From assembly GCF_004027225.2 (NCBI RefSeq), contig NC_044278.2:96216743-96280742 (forward strand): 64,000 nucleotides of DNA. Direction: 5' to 3'. A model generated the notes under the pieces. The model was not told the origin of the DNA. It did not search any database and saw only the letters and a program-made list of their open reading frames with translations. Below are positions 13,301 through 28,300 of the stretch, one piece after another (within the stretch, counting starts at the first letter, position 1; each line of letters starts with the position of its first letter). The position numbers were made by a program, and so were the translations under genes. Source of the DNA: Strigops habroptila (lineage: Eukaryota > Chordata > Aves > Psittaciformes > Psittacidae).

Positions 13301-16300
13301 GCAGGCCTTTTGCTTATTCTAAGTCCATGCTTCTACATATATTTATGCAATCATAAGCAGCAGCACAGCTTGAAATCCTCAAAAAACAGAGAATCCTGGA
13401 GACCCTAGGTTGAATAAAAGCTAGGCAAGCATTAGAGAACTCTGCAGTGGCAAGGTAGTTGGTGAAAGAGAACAGCTATTCTGGCAATGACTGCACATAC
13501 AGGCTTACACATTACAATGGGCAGCGCTAGCACTGCTGAAGGTTTAGTACCCAGGTAACTACAGGCAGCTCTATCTTAGGAAATGTCATAAAAGGTTGTT
13601 ACACACTTAGGCACTTAAAAATAGCCATACAGTCAACTTCTCTGTCTAAAATATTAAAAAAAAAAAAAAAAAAAAAAAATCAATCTGCAAGTAACCTTCT
13701 TTGAAGGCTTTTCTGGCACACATAAAAAGACAAGACACATCCAACATTCCAAGCAAATGCCGCATTTCATCCTGAAGGACTAAGAACGGGCAACAAGATT
13801 CAAGCCCAGCTGAGAAAACAAACCCTTGATAGACTGAGTAACTCTACTCAGAGTTAACAGCATTTTGTTTTCCTATCTTTTCCATCCAATTGCATGCAGT
13901 TATAACACAGAGAAAGCCACGAATTGTTCTTCCAAATGAAATAACACCACAGAGGCACACTAGGTCAACTGACACACCATGTTAATGATACACTATACTT
14001 GGCCATTCTGATGCTAGCATTAACCATGAGCAAGTGCACACCGAGCTGATAGTTACATAGAATTCACAGGTCAAGAGCTCTGGGGCTCAGTGCCAAATGC
14101 TGTGATCCTGGCAACTGCTGCTAACAGGAATAACACGGACAAGGATGGACAAGAACATACATCTAATGAGAAGTGCCACATATTTCTTGCAGAATTTGTT
14201 TAGAAATCAAGATTTTTATCTGGAGGAACTACGATTAAAAACATGGCGCATTTACAGTTCCTGGTTACTCTTGAAAGTAAGCAGGACCTTGCCACTTGTC
14301 AGAGTTATTACAGCAGGGATGCAAGATGATCAACCTTGGGAAGGATCAATGTAACAATGCCAAACTGTTCTGGGATAAGGAGTCAAGAAAATCACTGATT
14401 CTTCCTGTAAGAGTCTCTTATAACTGGAAAATCAGAAGAGTGGCAGCATGGAGATGCCAAACAGCATTGCTCATGCTTTTCGTTTGCATGATCATTCATC
14501 AGAATGTATCAATAGCTCAATAACCCAGTTTCAGTCTTGCAAACAGGAGCTTAATGCTTTCTCTTTAAACAGAGGGTATGTAGAAGGAAGATAAAGAAAC
14601 ATAGCTCAGCAGCTGCAAAAATGAAGTACGACATTTTATTTCATAACAAAGAGCAATAAGAGAAATCCCCTAAAGCAATTAAACACTTGTTAAAGGAAAG
14701 ATCAGGAAAGGGCGTAGACTAAATTTGACGGATCAGACCAGAAGTGAAAACCACTCAGAGGAATTCCTAGCATGAGACCAATAATTAATAATGGTATTCC
14801 AACAAAACGAGCTCATCCCTTCCTCATGTTGTGACTGGGACAAGGGAATCCAGGGAAGAATCTGGTCAACATGCCACACTGAATGTAGAACTGGCACTGG
14901 GACTCTTCAGTATACTGGCACCGGCACATTTGAAGTCAGTGCCAGATGGGACAGGACTGATAATCCTACTAACTTGTGCTAGTGGAGATGATAATTGCCT
15001 AGACTACATCATCTGCATCTTCAGTCTTGAGGAACTACATCCATGAGAGACAAAGTAGTGCTGAATGGGTAACGCTCTTTATCTGCAAAACCCATATTAA
15101 ATTCCACAAAGGAAAGCTTGACTGCTTCACTCTAGGGCAAATGACAGTGTTCCCACAGTGATAAAGCTGATTTCATTGGTAAGAATACAAATGTTCATCT
15201 GAACGACAAACCTTTGAGAAAACTTGCCTCCAGGTTCCAAGCTGGCTTCACACGGAACAAAACCAACGTTCTGTCAGTTCTCTTGTACGTAAGTTTTAAA
15301 AGAACTAAAAATATACTGCCTTAGTCCATAAGAACTTTTACATAGGAAGTAAAAACTTGCCATAGCCAGTGGGATATGATCACTTCCAACACCGACTCTG
15401 AAAAGCCTCTCCAAAGTCAAACCCAAAGAACAGAAGAAACATTTCAAAGCGACTGAAAAGCTTTGTTATTGAACAGAGGAGCAACAACAGACTTCTGTAT
15501 CTCCAGGGTGGTGTTACTGTACCAATTCTGCTTCATTTCTGCATGTCCAACTTGAGAGCTAACTGTAAAGGACACTCAAGCCACACCAAATAAAATTCTG
15601 ATCAATGGGACACACGTTGACAAAAGCAGAAGATCGTCCCTGAAAGACAGAAGCACCTTTGGATTCCTTGTTCCCCTGCTCTTTGGTACTGTTAAGGACA
15701 TTCCTACCAGTACAGCTATGGCAAGAGAGAAAAAAAAAGATAAAACCACATCCATTGCTGGGTATGAAATACATACTTTGTAAATACATATGGAAGAGCA
15801 CTCAAAGAAACTTGCATTTTGTCTTGCAGGAAGGAAGAGCAGTGGTCACTTTCAGCTCCTCCAGAAGGCAATGCCTTTAAGTTTGCTCATTTATGAAGAA
15901 ATCATTAGTTCACTATCATTAGTAGAGTATCTACATCTCTAGAATGTAGCTTAACAATCATCAAACCACATAGGTGTCAGATTTGGCCCAATGTCACAAT
16001 CATGATACTAAAACTCTGGGTGTGGCACACACTTACCAGCCAGCACCGCTCATGAGCCAAACCTAAATTTAGTAGGTTAAAGCAGCTTCCAGAAAACCCA
16101 TTTTCTCAACATAAGTTAAAACAATTTAAAGATGCGAATGTGCAACCAGATAGTTGCCTGACATAAGAAAATGTCTTCATGTGAAGACAAAGGTGAGAAA
16201 GTTGTACCCACATTTGAAAGAAAAGGAACATGAAAAACTTGCTGGCTGTAAAAAATCCTGACTCTTGTTGTAAGCAGAGACTTCATGACAGCCAATAGAG

Positions 16301-19300
16301 CTTTCTTACCCAAACCATTTTAGATAAATGAACAAGATGAAAGGGAATATTAATGTAGAATCACAGAACTGTGTACATTAGAAGGGACACATGAAGGTTA
16401 GACAGTCCACAGTCTTCTGGTTGCTCAGGGTCTTGCCCGACTCAGTTTTGAGCATGTCTAATAATGGAGATCTCACAATCACTGGACAATATATACCAGT
16501 GTTCAATCACCCACACAATTAAATTTTTTCCTTAATATCCTTTGGTACAATCAGCAGCTGTTATCTCAGCCCTGTGCACCTCCAAGTAAAGCTGGGCTCC
16601 CTCCCACATTAAGTTGTTGCAGATGGTGGCAAGATAACCCCCCCACTCCCTCAGGCTTCTCTTCTAAAGGCAGAACAAATCCAGTTCTCAGCCTCTACCC
16701 AGATGTCATTTGCTTCGCCCCTCTGAGCATCTTTGTGTCCCTCACTCCAGGATGTCACCTGACAGCAGACAAATTGCTTCTCCTCAAGAAAGGACTTACA
16801 CAGCTATGTGATTACCCAATTAGCTCTTAAAAAAGCAAACCAGTATTCTACTCCTAACAGCACTAAACGTTGTAGAAGGCTCTAAAAGTGTCGCACTACC
16901 CCTCTGTTTAATTAACACTACCTCACTGACAATCACTGTAAATATGAGGCTGCTACTCAGTATTTTGGATCACACCCAGTCAATCACCAGATTAAACCGA
17001 AAATAGTTTAGTGGGTAAAAAGAGATGATGAAAGTGAAGTCTTATACAGACAACCTACTTGGTATCGTGGATCCAGGCATTCCCTTTCAGATACTGGCTA
17101 TGGCTATTTGTCAGTAGCCCGTATAGAATTATGTGGCAATTCAACTTTTTTCCTCTAAGTCAGACAATACAAAAGCACCCAAATAACACTTTTCATACAA
17201 ATGACTTCTGTAAATGCTGTAATAACGTGATATAATAGAGTATTAGAAGAAATTTGAGTAACTAATACATGACAAGTTAATCTGTATTGTCAAAAGCGTT
17301 GTACCACATGGAAAAATCTGAATCTTCTCCTTCAGTTTTAGGACAGACCTTTGGATATTAACCTTAACAGATCTTAGGGATCTGTTGTTGTTTGGTTTTT
17401 TTACTACTGCATGGAATGGGTACTGAGCTGGCCAGACCAACCCTACCCTAGTGACCTCTTTCATCTTTTTAAGGAAAGAATTCAAAACGGCCAGTAAGTT
17501 AAAATAGTTCAGTGCCTCAGCATTTCCTATAGCTCCAAGTTTGCCAGATGTCTGAGCAGGTACTCACTCCAGTAAATTAAGATCTAGTGTTTTAAACTGC
17601 TCTACAGACTTACTTTGAGAAACATTTCTTCAGCTCTTCTCTTGGATAAGGACACTACCAATTTGATTATAATCACTTTAAGAGCCCAGTGTGAAACAAG
17701 TAAGTATTTTATACACTCCTTAGTGACCACATCCTTTGGGAAATCACTACGTTAAATTGGGTCTGTACATAAAGAGCTTATACCTAGACCAGCTAAAGAC
17801 ATACATGCTTTACAGAAATCCATTTTTCTGTTTATTAAGTTGAAAAGCAAAAGCGTGAACTCTCTGGATAGAAATAGCAAAATAAGTCTACTAAGCAGAC
17901 CAACAGTTGGACAACGTGCTTCTGCAACATGTGATAAGGAAAAAGAGCTATTCAGATTTTTGTAGTACTTCATAAAATTACCTCAAGTAAAAAGGAAAAA
18001 ATATGCAAGGTTAAGGTATTAATGAGCATACTCTTGAGTCATTTATGCTCCTACTGTAAAGAGTATTCTAACACAAGGTTTAGTACACACCATTGTACGC
18101 AGAGGTCAGATCTTACCTCTTCCTGTATCCCACTAGTAGTAGTTAATTTACTTCCATCAGTAACTGTTATAATTATTGCTGGCTCCAGAAAAAAAGGGTT
18201 TCGTCCCTAAGGGAAAAAAAAAAGACATTTCATTTAACATGCTGTAGCAAATTCAAAAGCTTCTGTTCAGTCCTTAAACAGCCACTGATACCCACCAACA
18301 AAACAATGAGGCCAGAGGTATTTATTCTTATGTACTATGTAGTAGAGTGCTATGGGTTTCTGAGTCTTTTTGCAACTAGGCCTTGTAAAGCTAGACACTT
18401 TCTATCTCTGTATTCAATAAATGCATACAAAAACATGGCAAAAATGGTTAACTTCAAGAACAATGCGTACTGCAGTATTCTGACAAACCAGCAGCTGTTT
18501 AGAGGAACAACTGTCTCTTTAAACCAGAGATACTGTCAATTCCTCCTATTCCAGGGTTGATTTTATGTGTGATTTAATTACTGTGTGAACAACTAAAGCA
18601 TTTGCATAGTATCTGTGATCATGATCTCCAGGTTAAGAACTAATACTCTAGGTATTAAGGAAGACTCTGACATGAATAGTACCAGTTATGTTTTGACCAA
18701 AGTGGTTCGACCATACACATAAGACTTCAGAAACAAATACCTGAAAAATAGATGAGCTTTCTATAGACATTTCTGTCATTGAAGACAGAAATATACAAAA
18801 GCAAGACATTCTGTGATGCCATCAAGACATTCAAATAGCCTAGCTGTAACAAAAAAAAAAAAAACACCCTTCATTTGCTACTGCAATTTCTTTTCCTACT
18901 GTTAGTATATTAGAAACCTTCTGTCCCTCCTGAAAAAAAAATAGATCCCAAAGTAATTTAAGCACATGAATTAGCCCAAGCCCAGGTAGCACACTCCACT
19001 CTAGCCACGGTTAAAGATGCACCGGATAAAAGCCACCACAAGCTTTTGTTTAGCGGGTTCTGCTCTCCTACTGCCAAGCTTAAGACCTTGATTTTCTTCT
19101 TCAGAAAACAATACAGAAAAATACAACGAGACCCACAGCCTAGTTCTGCTTATAAAGACAAACAATCTCATGAATGCTTACAATTTACTCTAAAAACATG
19201 GGGAGAGAACTAACAAGTTTTAAGACAAAGACATTTTAAATTATTTTTGATTTTTTATTTTTTTTAGAACCATTTTAATATCAGGGATCATCTACTGATT

Positions 19301-22300
19301 GTGTGCTTAGAATAGAAATATCACCTAATGACTTCTAATATATTTGGTGAGGGATGTCCAGCTTCAAGTAGCAACACCACATTTATGGTGATCAGCTTAT
19401 TATATCCAACAGAAAAATTAAAACTTCATTTGCTCAATATTTTCTCAACTTTTTGTGAAAATCCTGAAGTTTTCTTTTAAAACAGCATATCATTAACACA
19501 GACCAAAAATATGCAAAAACAAAAATCAAAGAGGGAAGATCAATCTCTCCCTCGAAAGCTAAGCTAGTTCATAATCCAATTTAAACAATTACTTAAAAGA
19601 ATTTAAGGACTCTTAAAATAAACTCAATTTTAATTAAAATAATTTCCTAAGAATATTTTGCCTTATTTAATTCTGAAGAACAGTTATGGTACGTTATCCT
19701 GCCATCTAATAGTTCACCACAACTGCAAAACATCAGCTGGAAGCTAATTATGTTGCACTGAAATAATATCGAAAGCTGAGTTTCTAACTAGAGGAAAAGG
19801 ATAATTTTTCTCATGAATACTGAACGTAAAAATACTTTAATCCTATTGCTAATAAATTATTGTAAAACAAATTGACAATTGATAAAAATAACAAGATTTC
19901 AGATTTAAAGTATCATATGCAATACTCTTTAGGTCAATATTCTGGTCCAATTTGAAATTTAACTATTAAAACTTTTGTCTCCAATAGCCCCTATTACCCA
20001 GATATCCTCATTATCTTAAATGCTTTTGTGTACCTCAACTATAACCATTCTCAATTTTACCCACCTAAAATTTAAGCCTTAAATTTAAACACTTTGGGCT
20101 CAGAATGATTATGAAACTATAATGAAGGAAACAAGAAATTCTAAGCTTCAGCTCCCTCTTCCCCCCTCTCCCTCCCCGCCGAAAAATGTCTGAAGGAGAA
20201 ATTACTTCATCTTCAGTCTATCTTTTATAATTTCACAAGCATTTTACCTGTACAATGGATGATCACCAATATCCTAATTCAAGCACCAACTCACATAGCA
20301 ACATATTTACAAAAGCAAGAACCTCTTTCTACCAGAACAATACTCATTTGTAGCCAGAGTAACAAGTGATTTAAGAATCTCTGACCCCAAAGACAAAGTA
20401 ACCCACATTTCCACATGTATCACCTACAGGATAACTGAGGAAACACTAGTAGTGCACTGTTGCAAAGTTTCCCCTTGAAATCTCCTTTTCACTAGCTAGA
20501 TGTGAAAATACAGTAGTCTCAAGCTCCTTGACTCATCAATACAGCTCTAAATATTATCCTTTCTAGAAAGAAATTATGAAATCAAGTCAAAGTACACTAT
20601 TTACCATTGAATTATTTAAAGACAAGTGAACAGAGCTGAATTCACTCAGCTGCACTTAGCTTCACAGCGTCATGCAATTTAGAAACACGAATGAATGTAT
20701 CTACATTCCACCTAAAGGAGCAGGAACATAATTAGCATATGTCAAGGAAGAATTTCACATAAAATGCCTATTATTGAGGTTTACCATTTTTGATTAAGAA
20801 TCTCCATGACATTAATCTTTTAAGAACACCACTGACTCTTCTGACCCCACTCCTCATCTTAGCTATACGAAGGCACATAAACCCAGTATTAAGTCAGGTA
20901 TTCAAAAACCCTAAAACCTACTCAACCTTTTTATTTATACAAGCTCTCAAAACTCAAATGTTTCAGTAAATTTGGCAAAATGAAATTCCAGAAGACTTAC
21001 GCTTACCAACTTTTTGAACTAAGCAGTAGCAGTTTTGTCAATTACTGTTTTAGAACTTTATTTCAACCTAATGAATCTAATTCTATGATAATCAAATTAT
21101 TTTCTATTGCTCTTCCTCTAGAAATATACTATTAAAACCCTTTGAAATTACATGTCTTAGAAAAACCATGTTCTTCAAAATATGTAGCAACACAGACTGT
21201 GAATGCACAGGAAATCAATTCAGCACAGCTCAATTATTTTAGTTACACAGTAGAACAGTGGGTGCCAGAGCATACATTATGAGATCTTTGGCAGCTTACA
21301 GGTATGCTGAAACGCACTGGAAATCGGCTCAGCATACCCAGGTAAATAATATGCTTGTTTACAACTTACTCTGACAACTAACTAATCACCATGAGGTTTT
21401 TTCCATTTCAAAAGCAAAAATAATCCAGCAGCTAATGTTAGTATCATCTTACATTCCCACACAGGGTAGTGTAAGATTGAAAGTGTGAAACCCTGAGTTC
21501 TTAAAGTAGGGTAAAGATCAGCTCAGCCTCAGTACCAATACCTTGGGAAACATAAGGGCATTGCTCACAATTTAAGCTAGCATTATATATTCTTTATATA
21601 GAACATGTTCAAAAACATTCTATATATATTCTATATTACATATACATTCTAACAAGCACACAAGGAAAGACACTTCTGTTCTTGCAATACTGTTTTCAGA
21701 CAGATTATAACCACTAATAGTGGATAAACATTTTGAAGTCTAGAAACTCAACCACTACATTTAAACTGTGGCAATTTGAGTCCCAATTCACTTAGGGTAC
21801 AGTAAATTTAAAAGTATTTTCAAGTTTTAATTTATTTTAAACTCTTATTTTTAAATAGATTTGCTTCTAAACAAGAATTGTGGAATAAATAATATTATTT
21901 CTTTTTCCAGCTGGAAATTCAGTGGCAACTAGCTCCCACAGGGACTTCAGCTAATTGCTGCATGTAGGCAAATTGCCTACATTGGTATCCTTTTCAGTCT
22001 GAATAGCTGCTATGGTAATCTGACTGCAAATTCCTTTCAATAATACACTTTTCACTCTGAAGGTTACTAGCAGAAGGAAGAAGCATCTAAGGTTTTAGTG
22101 GCTAATCATCCTGTTCAACCACCAAGTATTGTAAAGTTGTACAAAAGGATTTTTTCATTCACCTACAATCTGCATTTTCAAGGACTGGTAGGCACAAATC
22201 CGCAAAAACCCACACACACCTCTTTTTGGAAGTTATTTAAAAATCAGCACCAATACCAGGGCAATCCTGCAAGCTTGCTAGGCTAAAAAGGAACAAGCAA

Positions 22301-25300
22301 GAGACTCAAAGCCTTAATGGTAACTTACGATACACAACATGCATTCTTTTGAACAACTTGACAGCTTCACAACTCTTTGTTCCAAATCCCAAAGCAACTC
22401 AGCTACATTGGCTGCCGTTTTTCCAGTGTCCAGCTGAAGTAGTTCTGTGCTCAGATGATACACAACAAATTCAGAGCTGTAAGCACCACACAGCTCAGCA
22501 GCGGTCACAGAAAGAGGCACAGCCAGCCCACTCCAGCTTGAGTGATGCTTTCGAAGGTGATGCTTGATCTGATCGAGCCAAAAGTGTACCAAATTATCAA
22601 GACACATTATTATCTGGTTAAGAGTCTCAAAACTAAGAATTCACTTTCATAGGCAACTGAGCTTAGCAACAAGTTTCAGCATGACTAACACATTCATGGA
22701 TTATTTCTTTTTCTTCTTCAAAGTGTGCAGGTAAAGTAATTCAAGAGCTATTGCAACCTTTAGATGTGCAAGTATACAACATTATGCATGCAGTAAGAGA
22801 AAACTGATTTAAGACTATTGTTATCTCAATGCACATATTTCAATATTAATTCCAGAGTCAGAGGTGTTGAAAAACGTACAAAATAGTTGAGGTAGAAACA
22901 CAATCAAAAAAAATGCCCAGTCAGAGACTAAAAATGACATGTTCAACAAGCAACTACTATAAAAAGAAGTATTTAGTAGTACAAAAGCTTCATGCCCAAG
23001 AAAGGCTAAAAGTTGAAAACAAATGTAAACTGACATAAAGTGCGTATTTTTAACAGAACACGTTACTAATCGCTGGGGAAAAAAAAAAAACCCAACTCAT
23101 TTTTCAAATCACAATGAAATGTCTAAAAGTTATGCTTTCATTGCAGTAAATCACAAAATTTAACAGAAGTTGTATTGCTCATCCACCATTCATTATATAT
23201 CACAGCAGAGACTTTTTATTTTCAGAAGTATCAGGCCTAACTGCTGGTAAATTTAGTCATCTGTCCAGGAAATACAGAAGTGCACTATCAGTTTTTTAGA
23301 TTCAATCAGAGATTCTTTTAGAATTCAAAAGGTCAAGATTCTCATAAATGCTCATGAGAATCTGTGAGCAACCATTGTTCAAAAACAATAGTTTAAAATG
23401 AAATCTAGAAGTCAGAATGATGGAATAATTAACAACTTTAAAGCTTAAAAAAAACCCCAACCACCAAACACTGGGCTTGAATTTCAACAAACTAAAACTG
23501 ATAGTCCAAATCCAACACAGTTTTCAATTTTTGTACCTTGGGAACTTAAGTTACCCTTTAGCAAAATCATGAAATGTCTAAAACATTAATTTAACATTTA
23601 TTAGAGACTTTCCTCTTCACTGCTCAAGACAGAAAGGTACACAGAGGTATTTAACAGCTGCTCTATGCTCTTACAGTCAGCTACATACGAACTGTAGCAT
23701 CTAGTGCAACTTCTTACTTGTCCTAACTCACATTTCAGCCACTTTGACTATCTTCTATTATCCCTGCAGAACCGATCAATACAGTTGTGAAGCACCGATT
23801 GTATTTTATGCATTCACACAATTGTTTCCCAAGTCACAAACACAGGCACCACAGTAGTATTTTAGTGAATTTATAATTGGCAACATAACTCTTCACAAAA
23901 ACTACTTTAAGATTTTTTCAAATATATGTAGACATGCACCACAGGCATGCACATGTATGTACACACTATAGTACTCAGGAATAAACATGCTTTCTACTTC
24001 AGTAGATTAGTACATTCTTTTCTACTAGTTGTTAAGCAGCAAAATGTCTTTAAATGGAAGCTTTCCCAGATGAAGCTATGCTGCATATCACCTAATTAAT
24101 ATTTAGCACACACTAGGAAACTCCTGAATGCAAGGAAGAATATGATGGAGGAAAAAAGAGCAAGGGCAACCAGGTTCTACCAGAACATTTGCTTTGATAA
24201 ACCTGACTTCTCATAGGATATGTCACAAATGCTCCGTGATTCTATGGCCAGACTGAAAAGCACAGCACCTCTGAACTGCATCATAGTGTTATCCAAGTGA
24301 GCCAACCCCTATGATAAAACCAGCTTTGAGACCGCATTTGTTTGCTATGGCTGTTTTAGAATAGAAACTGACACCATGAACAGGAACCACCTCAGAGTGA
24401 CTTCTGCAACTTCATTAAGAATGAGTAAGAGCTGAAGAACCTACTGGAATTCTGTACAGGACTAAGATCTCTGACAAGTCAGACTTCATGCACAAAGTTG
24501 CTAACTCTTCTCTGTTTTGCTGTCTATAGGATTTTGATATATTCCCTTGATGCTGTTGATTATTCAATAGGTAATGCAGTTTTACAGTGGTAGCAATTCT
24601 ATCTTTCTAGTAGATGATCTGATATTTGTACAGTGGATGTATTTTAAGATCACTTTCAGAAGTCTCAGAAGAAAGTTCAATGAAATCTACACTAACCAGT
24701 TCCAGTTTTACACGGGATAAGTGTTTTGAACTCTGTTATGAAGTTTAAGTCATAAAGAAATTTTAATATAAACCAGAAATCTCCCTTGATGCCTGATTAA
24801 TGGCAAGATAGATGCCAGATCTGTCAGAGATTGGAATCTTACAAAACAACCTAATGAAACACTACTCCAAGAATTACACTACTACCAAGAAAAAAATGCC
24901 CAGTGTTTTTCTGAAAGAGCTGCAGGATAGGGGAGGATTCTTGCTATAAACTCTAGTCCACATACATCTGCACTATGGACATACATTCTCTGTCATAACA
25001 CTGAAACCTTTTAGCTCTCCCTGCAGTATCAAACATGGGAGGACTTATGCTCTACCTCCCTTATGCTAGGCAGCTGGGAATACTATCTCACCCACAAAGA
25101 CAGGTTTTGGGAAGCACACAGGTAAAGATAATTTGAGGGAGCCCCTTACTATACCCAAAAGAGGAGATCTCTATATCTTAAGGGAAAAACAAATGCTATT
25201 AGAATTGCAGATGATAGTAGCAGGTTTTAGAAGCTCGAAGTACAGCCTTCCATGGTCCCAAGAACCATAAAGATCTAGTTCCTCTGTATATGAAACAATA

Positions 25301-28300
25301 TACACACACAAGATGGGTAAAAAGACCAAATCTCTTCAACTGAGGAATGAAGGAAAGAAAGAAGTTTGACAAATGCTGAAGGAGTCTTGACTGAGCCCAA
25401 GACAATAACTATGCACTTACAAAAACACCAACTCTCAACACCACCAGTGACTCTCACAAATCCGGACTCACAGTTTTTGTTGCAGTTTTACACCCATAGA
25501 AGGGTCTTCATATTTGACCAAAATTGTGTATCACAAAGTACCCCACCTACGTAAACTTGTATTTTTACTTTGTAATTGGAAAACCAGCCAGCAGAGGGGG
25601 CAGAAGTTAATAAAATCTATCCCTGTCTGAGGTGATTGAGTAAAAAGGGGAAAAACGTGAGGCATGCTCTGCTTGAACGCTATCTCAAAATACCCAGGAA
25701 ACAGGTAAATACTTCTCTAAAATTACGTATACCTGAAAAACCCTAAATGATTGTACCAGTACAAATAAGAAGTAATCAATCACTGAACCCTAATGTCTTG
25801 ATCTAACTCTGTGTTTAATCCAGTTAGTTCACTGTTTCTGACACCAGGGACAGCACACACTGTACACTTTCTCTTTCTTGCTGCCGATTGCCCATCTTTT
25901 GGAAGACTCAGCCACAAACATTCAACTGCATTACACACACACTCCCTTTCCTTTTGAAGTTAAAAAATAGTATTCTATCTCCAATTACTTCATCTTCTGG
26001 AGAAGACCTTAAACACAGAGTTTTAGGAAAGTCTAATAGAATTTATCAAGATCTGAACTCATGCTTCCATTAAATCACCATCTTTACCCCAAGGAAATGG
26101 TAAACACTGTTCAAGCAATCATTGTTTCTCCCGCACTCATTCACACTCTGAAAGTCGGGGTATCAATGCAATGATATTGTACTAAGGATGGCTACCAAAA
26201 GACCTTTCCTCCATGACGTGAAGAGATTCCAAAATTTAAATGTAGGTATGTACAGCTGTCCTTCTCTATAGGCTACAGCAAGGTTATTATAGGCAAAGTA
26301 ATTTTTCATGTCCTAGACAATTCTTTACTTAACTACATTACAAATACCTAAGAGTTACTACAATGCCCAAGGCATGCACTGATCAGCTGCTTATTCAGAA
26401 TGTGCTATGGAGGATTACAAGGTAGTTACATGGTTTTTGCTTCATCCCTTACTGGCACTACAGATTAGCAGTAGATAAAATTATTTCTGCACATGCAGTT
26501 AGGAGATTGATTTGGTGGTATGACTGAAGCTGCCTGTATTTCAGGTGACTGGAACAAATGAGTTGCAGGTTTAAACAAAAAAGAAAGAAACCGCTAGCAA
26601 AAGCTTTTCAAAGCAGAACACAAGTGCAACAGCAGACTTTTCCTAAAGCCAAGCCAGAAATCAAACTCCTTGGCACAGCAGTTACAGAATATAAGCATGA
26701 AGGGAGCAATCTATGGCTGAAAAAACCTGCCATGTCCATAACACAGACTACATAAATTCCATTTATGAAAAGGAAATTCAAGGTATTTAGGAAAATAAAT
26801 GGGATAAAAAAGTAATTTGTTCCTCAGTATTTTGCTCCTAAGCATTTTTTTTAATATTTAAAAAAAAAAACATTTATAGCTTCAATTAACTATTGAAGCT
26901 CCAAACATGTCATCTTATATCATCCTGCTCAGTCTGAAAGCTCTACAAAAAATCCAAGATCCAGTCAGATATCACTTCTATAATTAAAAATACTAGAGAC
27001 AGAACTATCTGAATTGCGCAAGACACCCAACTTTGTCCAAAAAACAAAAATCACAGAAATATATTTAAGCACATCCGATGCTTGCTGATACAGAACACAA
27101 ACTTGCAAGCCTGAGCTTGCAAGTTTGTGTTCTATAGGCAATGATTTCATTGCATATCCATCTTGAAATGTGCAACAAAAAAAATTGCCTGTGCTTCGTA
27201 TCATTTTTATAGATGCTTATAACCACACATTCTGGGTTTCCAAGTCTGGCACTGAATGTACTGCTTAAAGACTGTGCAACTTCAGTCATCTTGGAATTCT
27301 CGTCAGAAACTTTGTGCTTAAAACCAAAAACAAACTAAGAGCAAGAAAAACAAAACAACACAACAAAAAAGCAACCCAAAGCAGCCTGGAAATGAGTCTC
27401 AATGCAAGAAATCATCATTTTGGAGTACAAAACCTGCATATTGAATAGTGCACATGTGAAAACAGAAAGGATGTGTGTCAAGGAAGCATTTTTAGACTAT
27501 GTTCATACTGAACAGTAAAGGAATGATGAATACATTGTAGGATTTACTAAGACAAACTTAAAACATCAAGATACACTGATGTTTTCACATGCCTGAATCA
27601 CAGGGTTCCAAAAATGTCAGTTTAGTATAAAGGTTTGTCCTGTTTCTTTCATCTAAGAACAAATTTAATTGAGTTCTAAATAACATATTATATAAGTGAT
27701 AACTTCTTGATTAACTTCTAAGTGCTCCAATTTAGATGAGGTCCTTGGTAAGTTTCAAAACCAATTCAGTCCTTGAATCTTTCACAACCCTGACATTCTC
27801 ATAAAGAAACAACAACAAACAAAATACATACATAGAATGGACTTCGTATATAGCAAATTCCAGCAAGTGAAGAAAACATTCGAAACATGTTAGCACTGAT
27901 GTGACAGATACAAGATAATCCCAAAAAGGGAAGAACTTTAACTTTTCCTTATGTTAATTAAAATATACAAACAGCAAAGCAACTGTGATCACAACTTGCA
28001 CCTTATTTTTAAGTTAATGGAAACTGTCACTTAAAAAAAGATGCACCTTATCAGTTAGTTACCAATTATTAAATGAATCACTACTGGAATCATCTGAAAT
28101 TGGATAAATCAGCCAAGAAATCCTGGTGGTTTCCAAAGTTATTTGACTGAATATAGCAAATGCAACCTCCTAAAAATAGGTTATATTTAAGCTTTTATAA
28201 GCTTAAAAAAAAAAAAAAGAAAAAAAGCTAAAATATCCGTCCATACCAAACAAGACTTTAAAGTCAGCCCCAAAGAATCTCGGTTTAAAGATGATTTTGG

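Larger units (their letters stand above)
10031..18116 (-). other. INTS6: INTS6 intron 4
   Basis: An 8.1-kb intron. It holds two CR1 fragments (11.58-11.98 and 16.36-16.76 kb), an AAAT repeat at 11.05 kb and a 24-base A run at 13.66 kb. The rest looks unique and AT-rich, with no supported gene. Confidence 0.85.
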
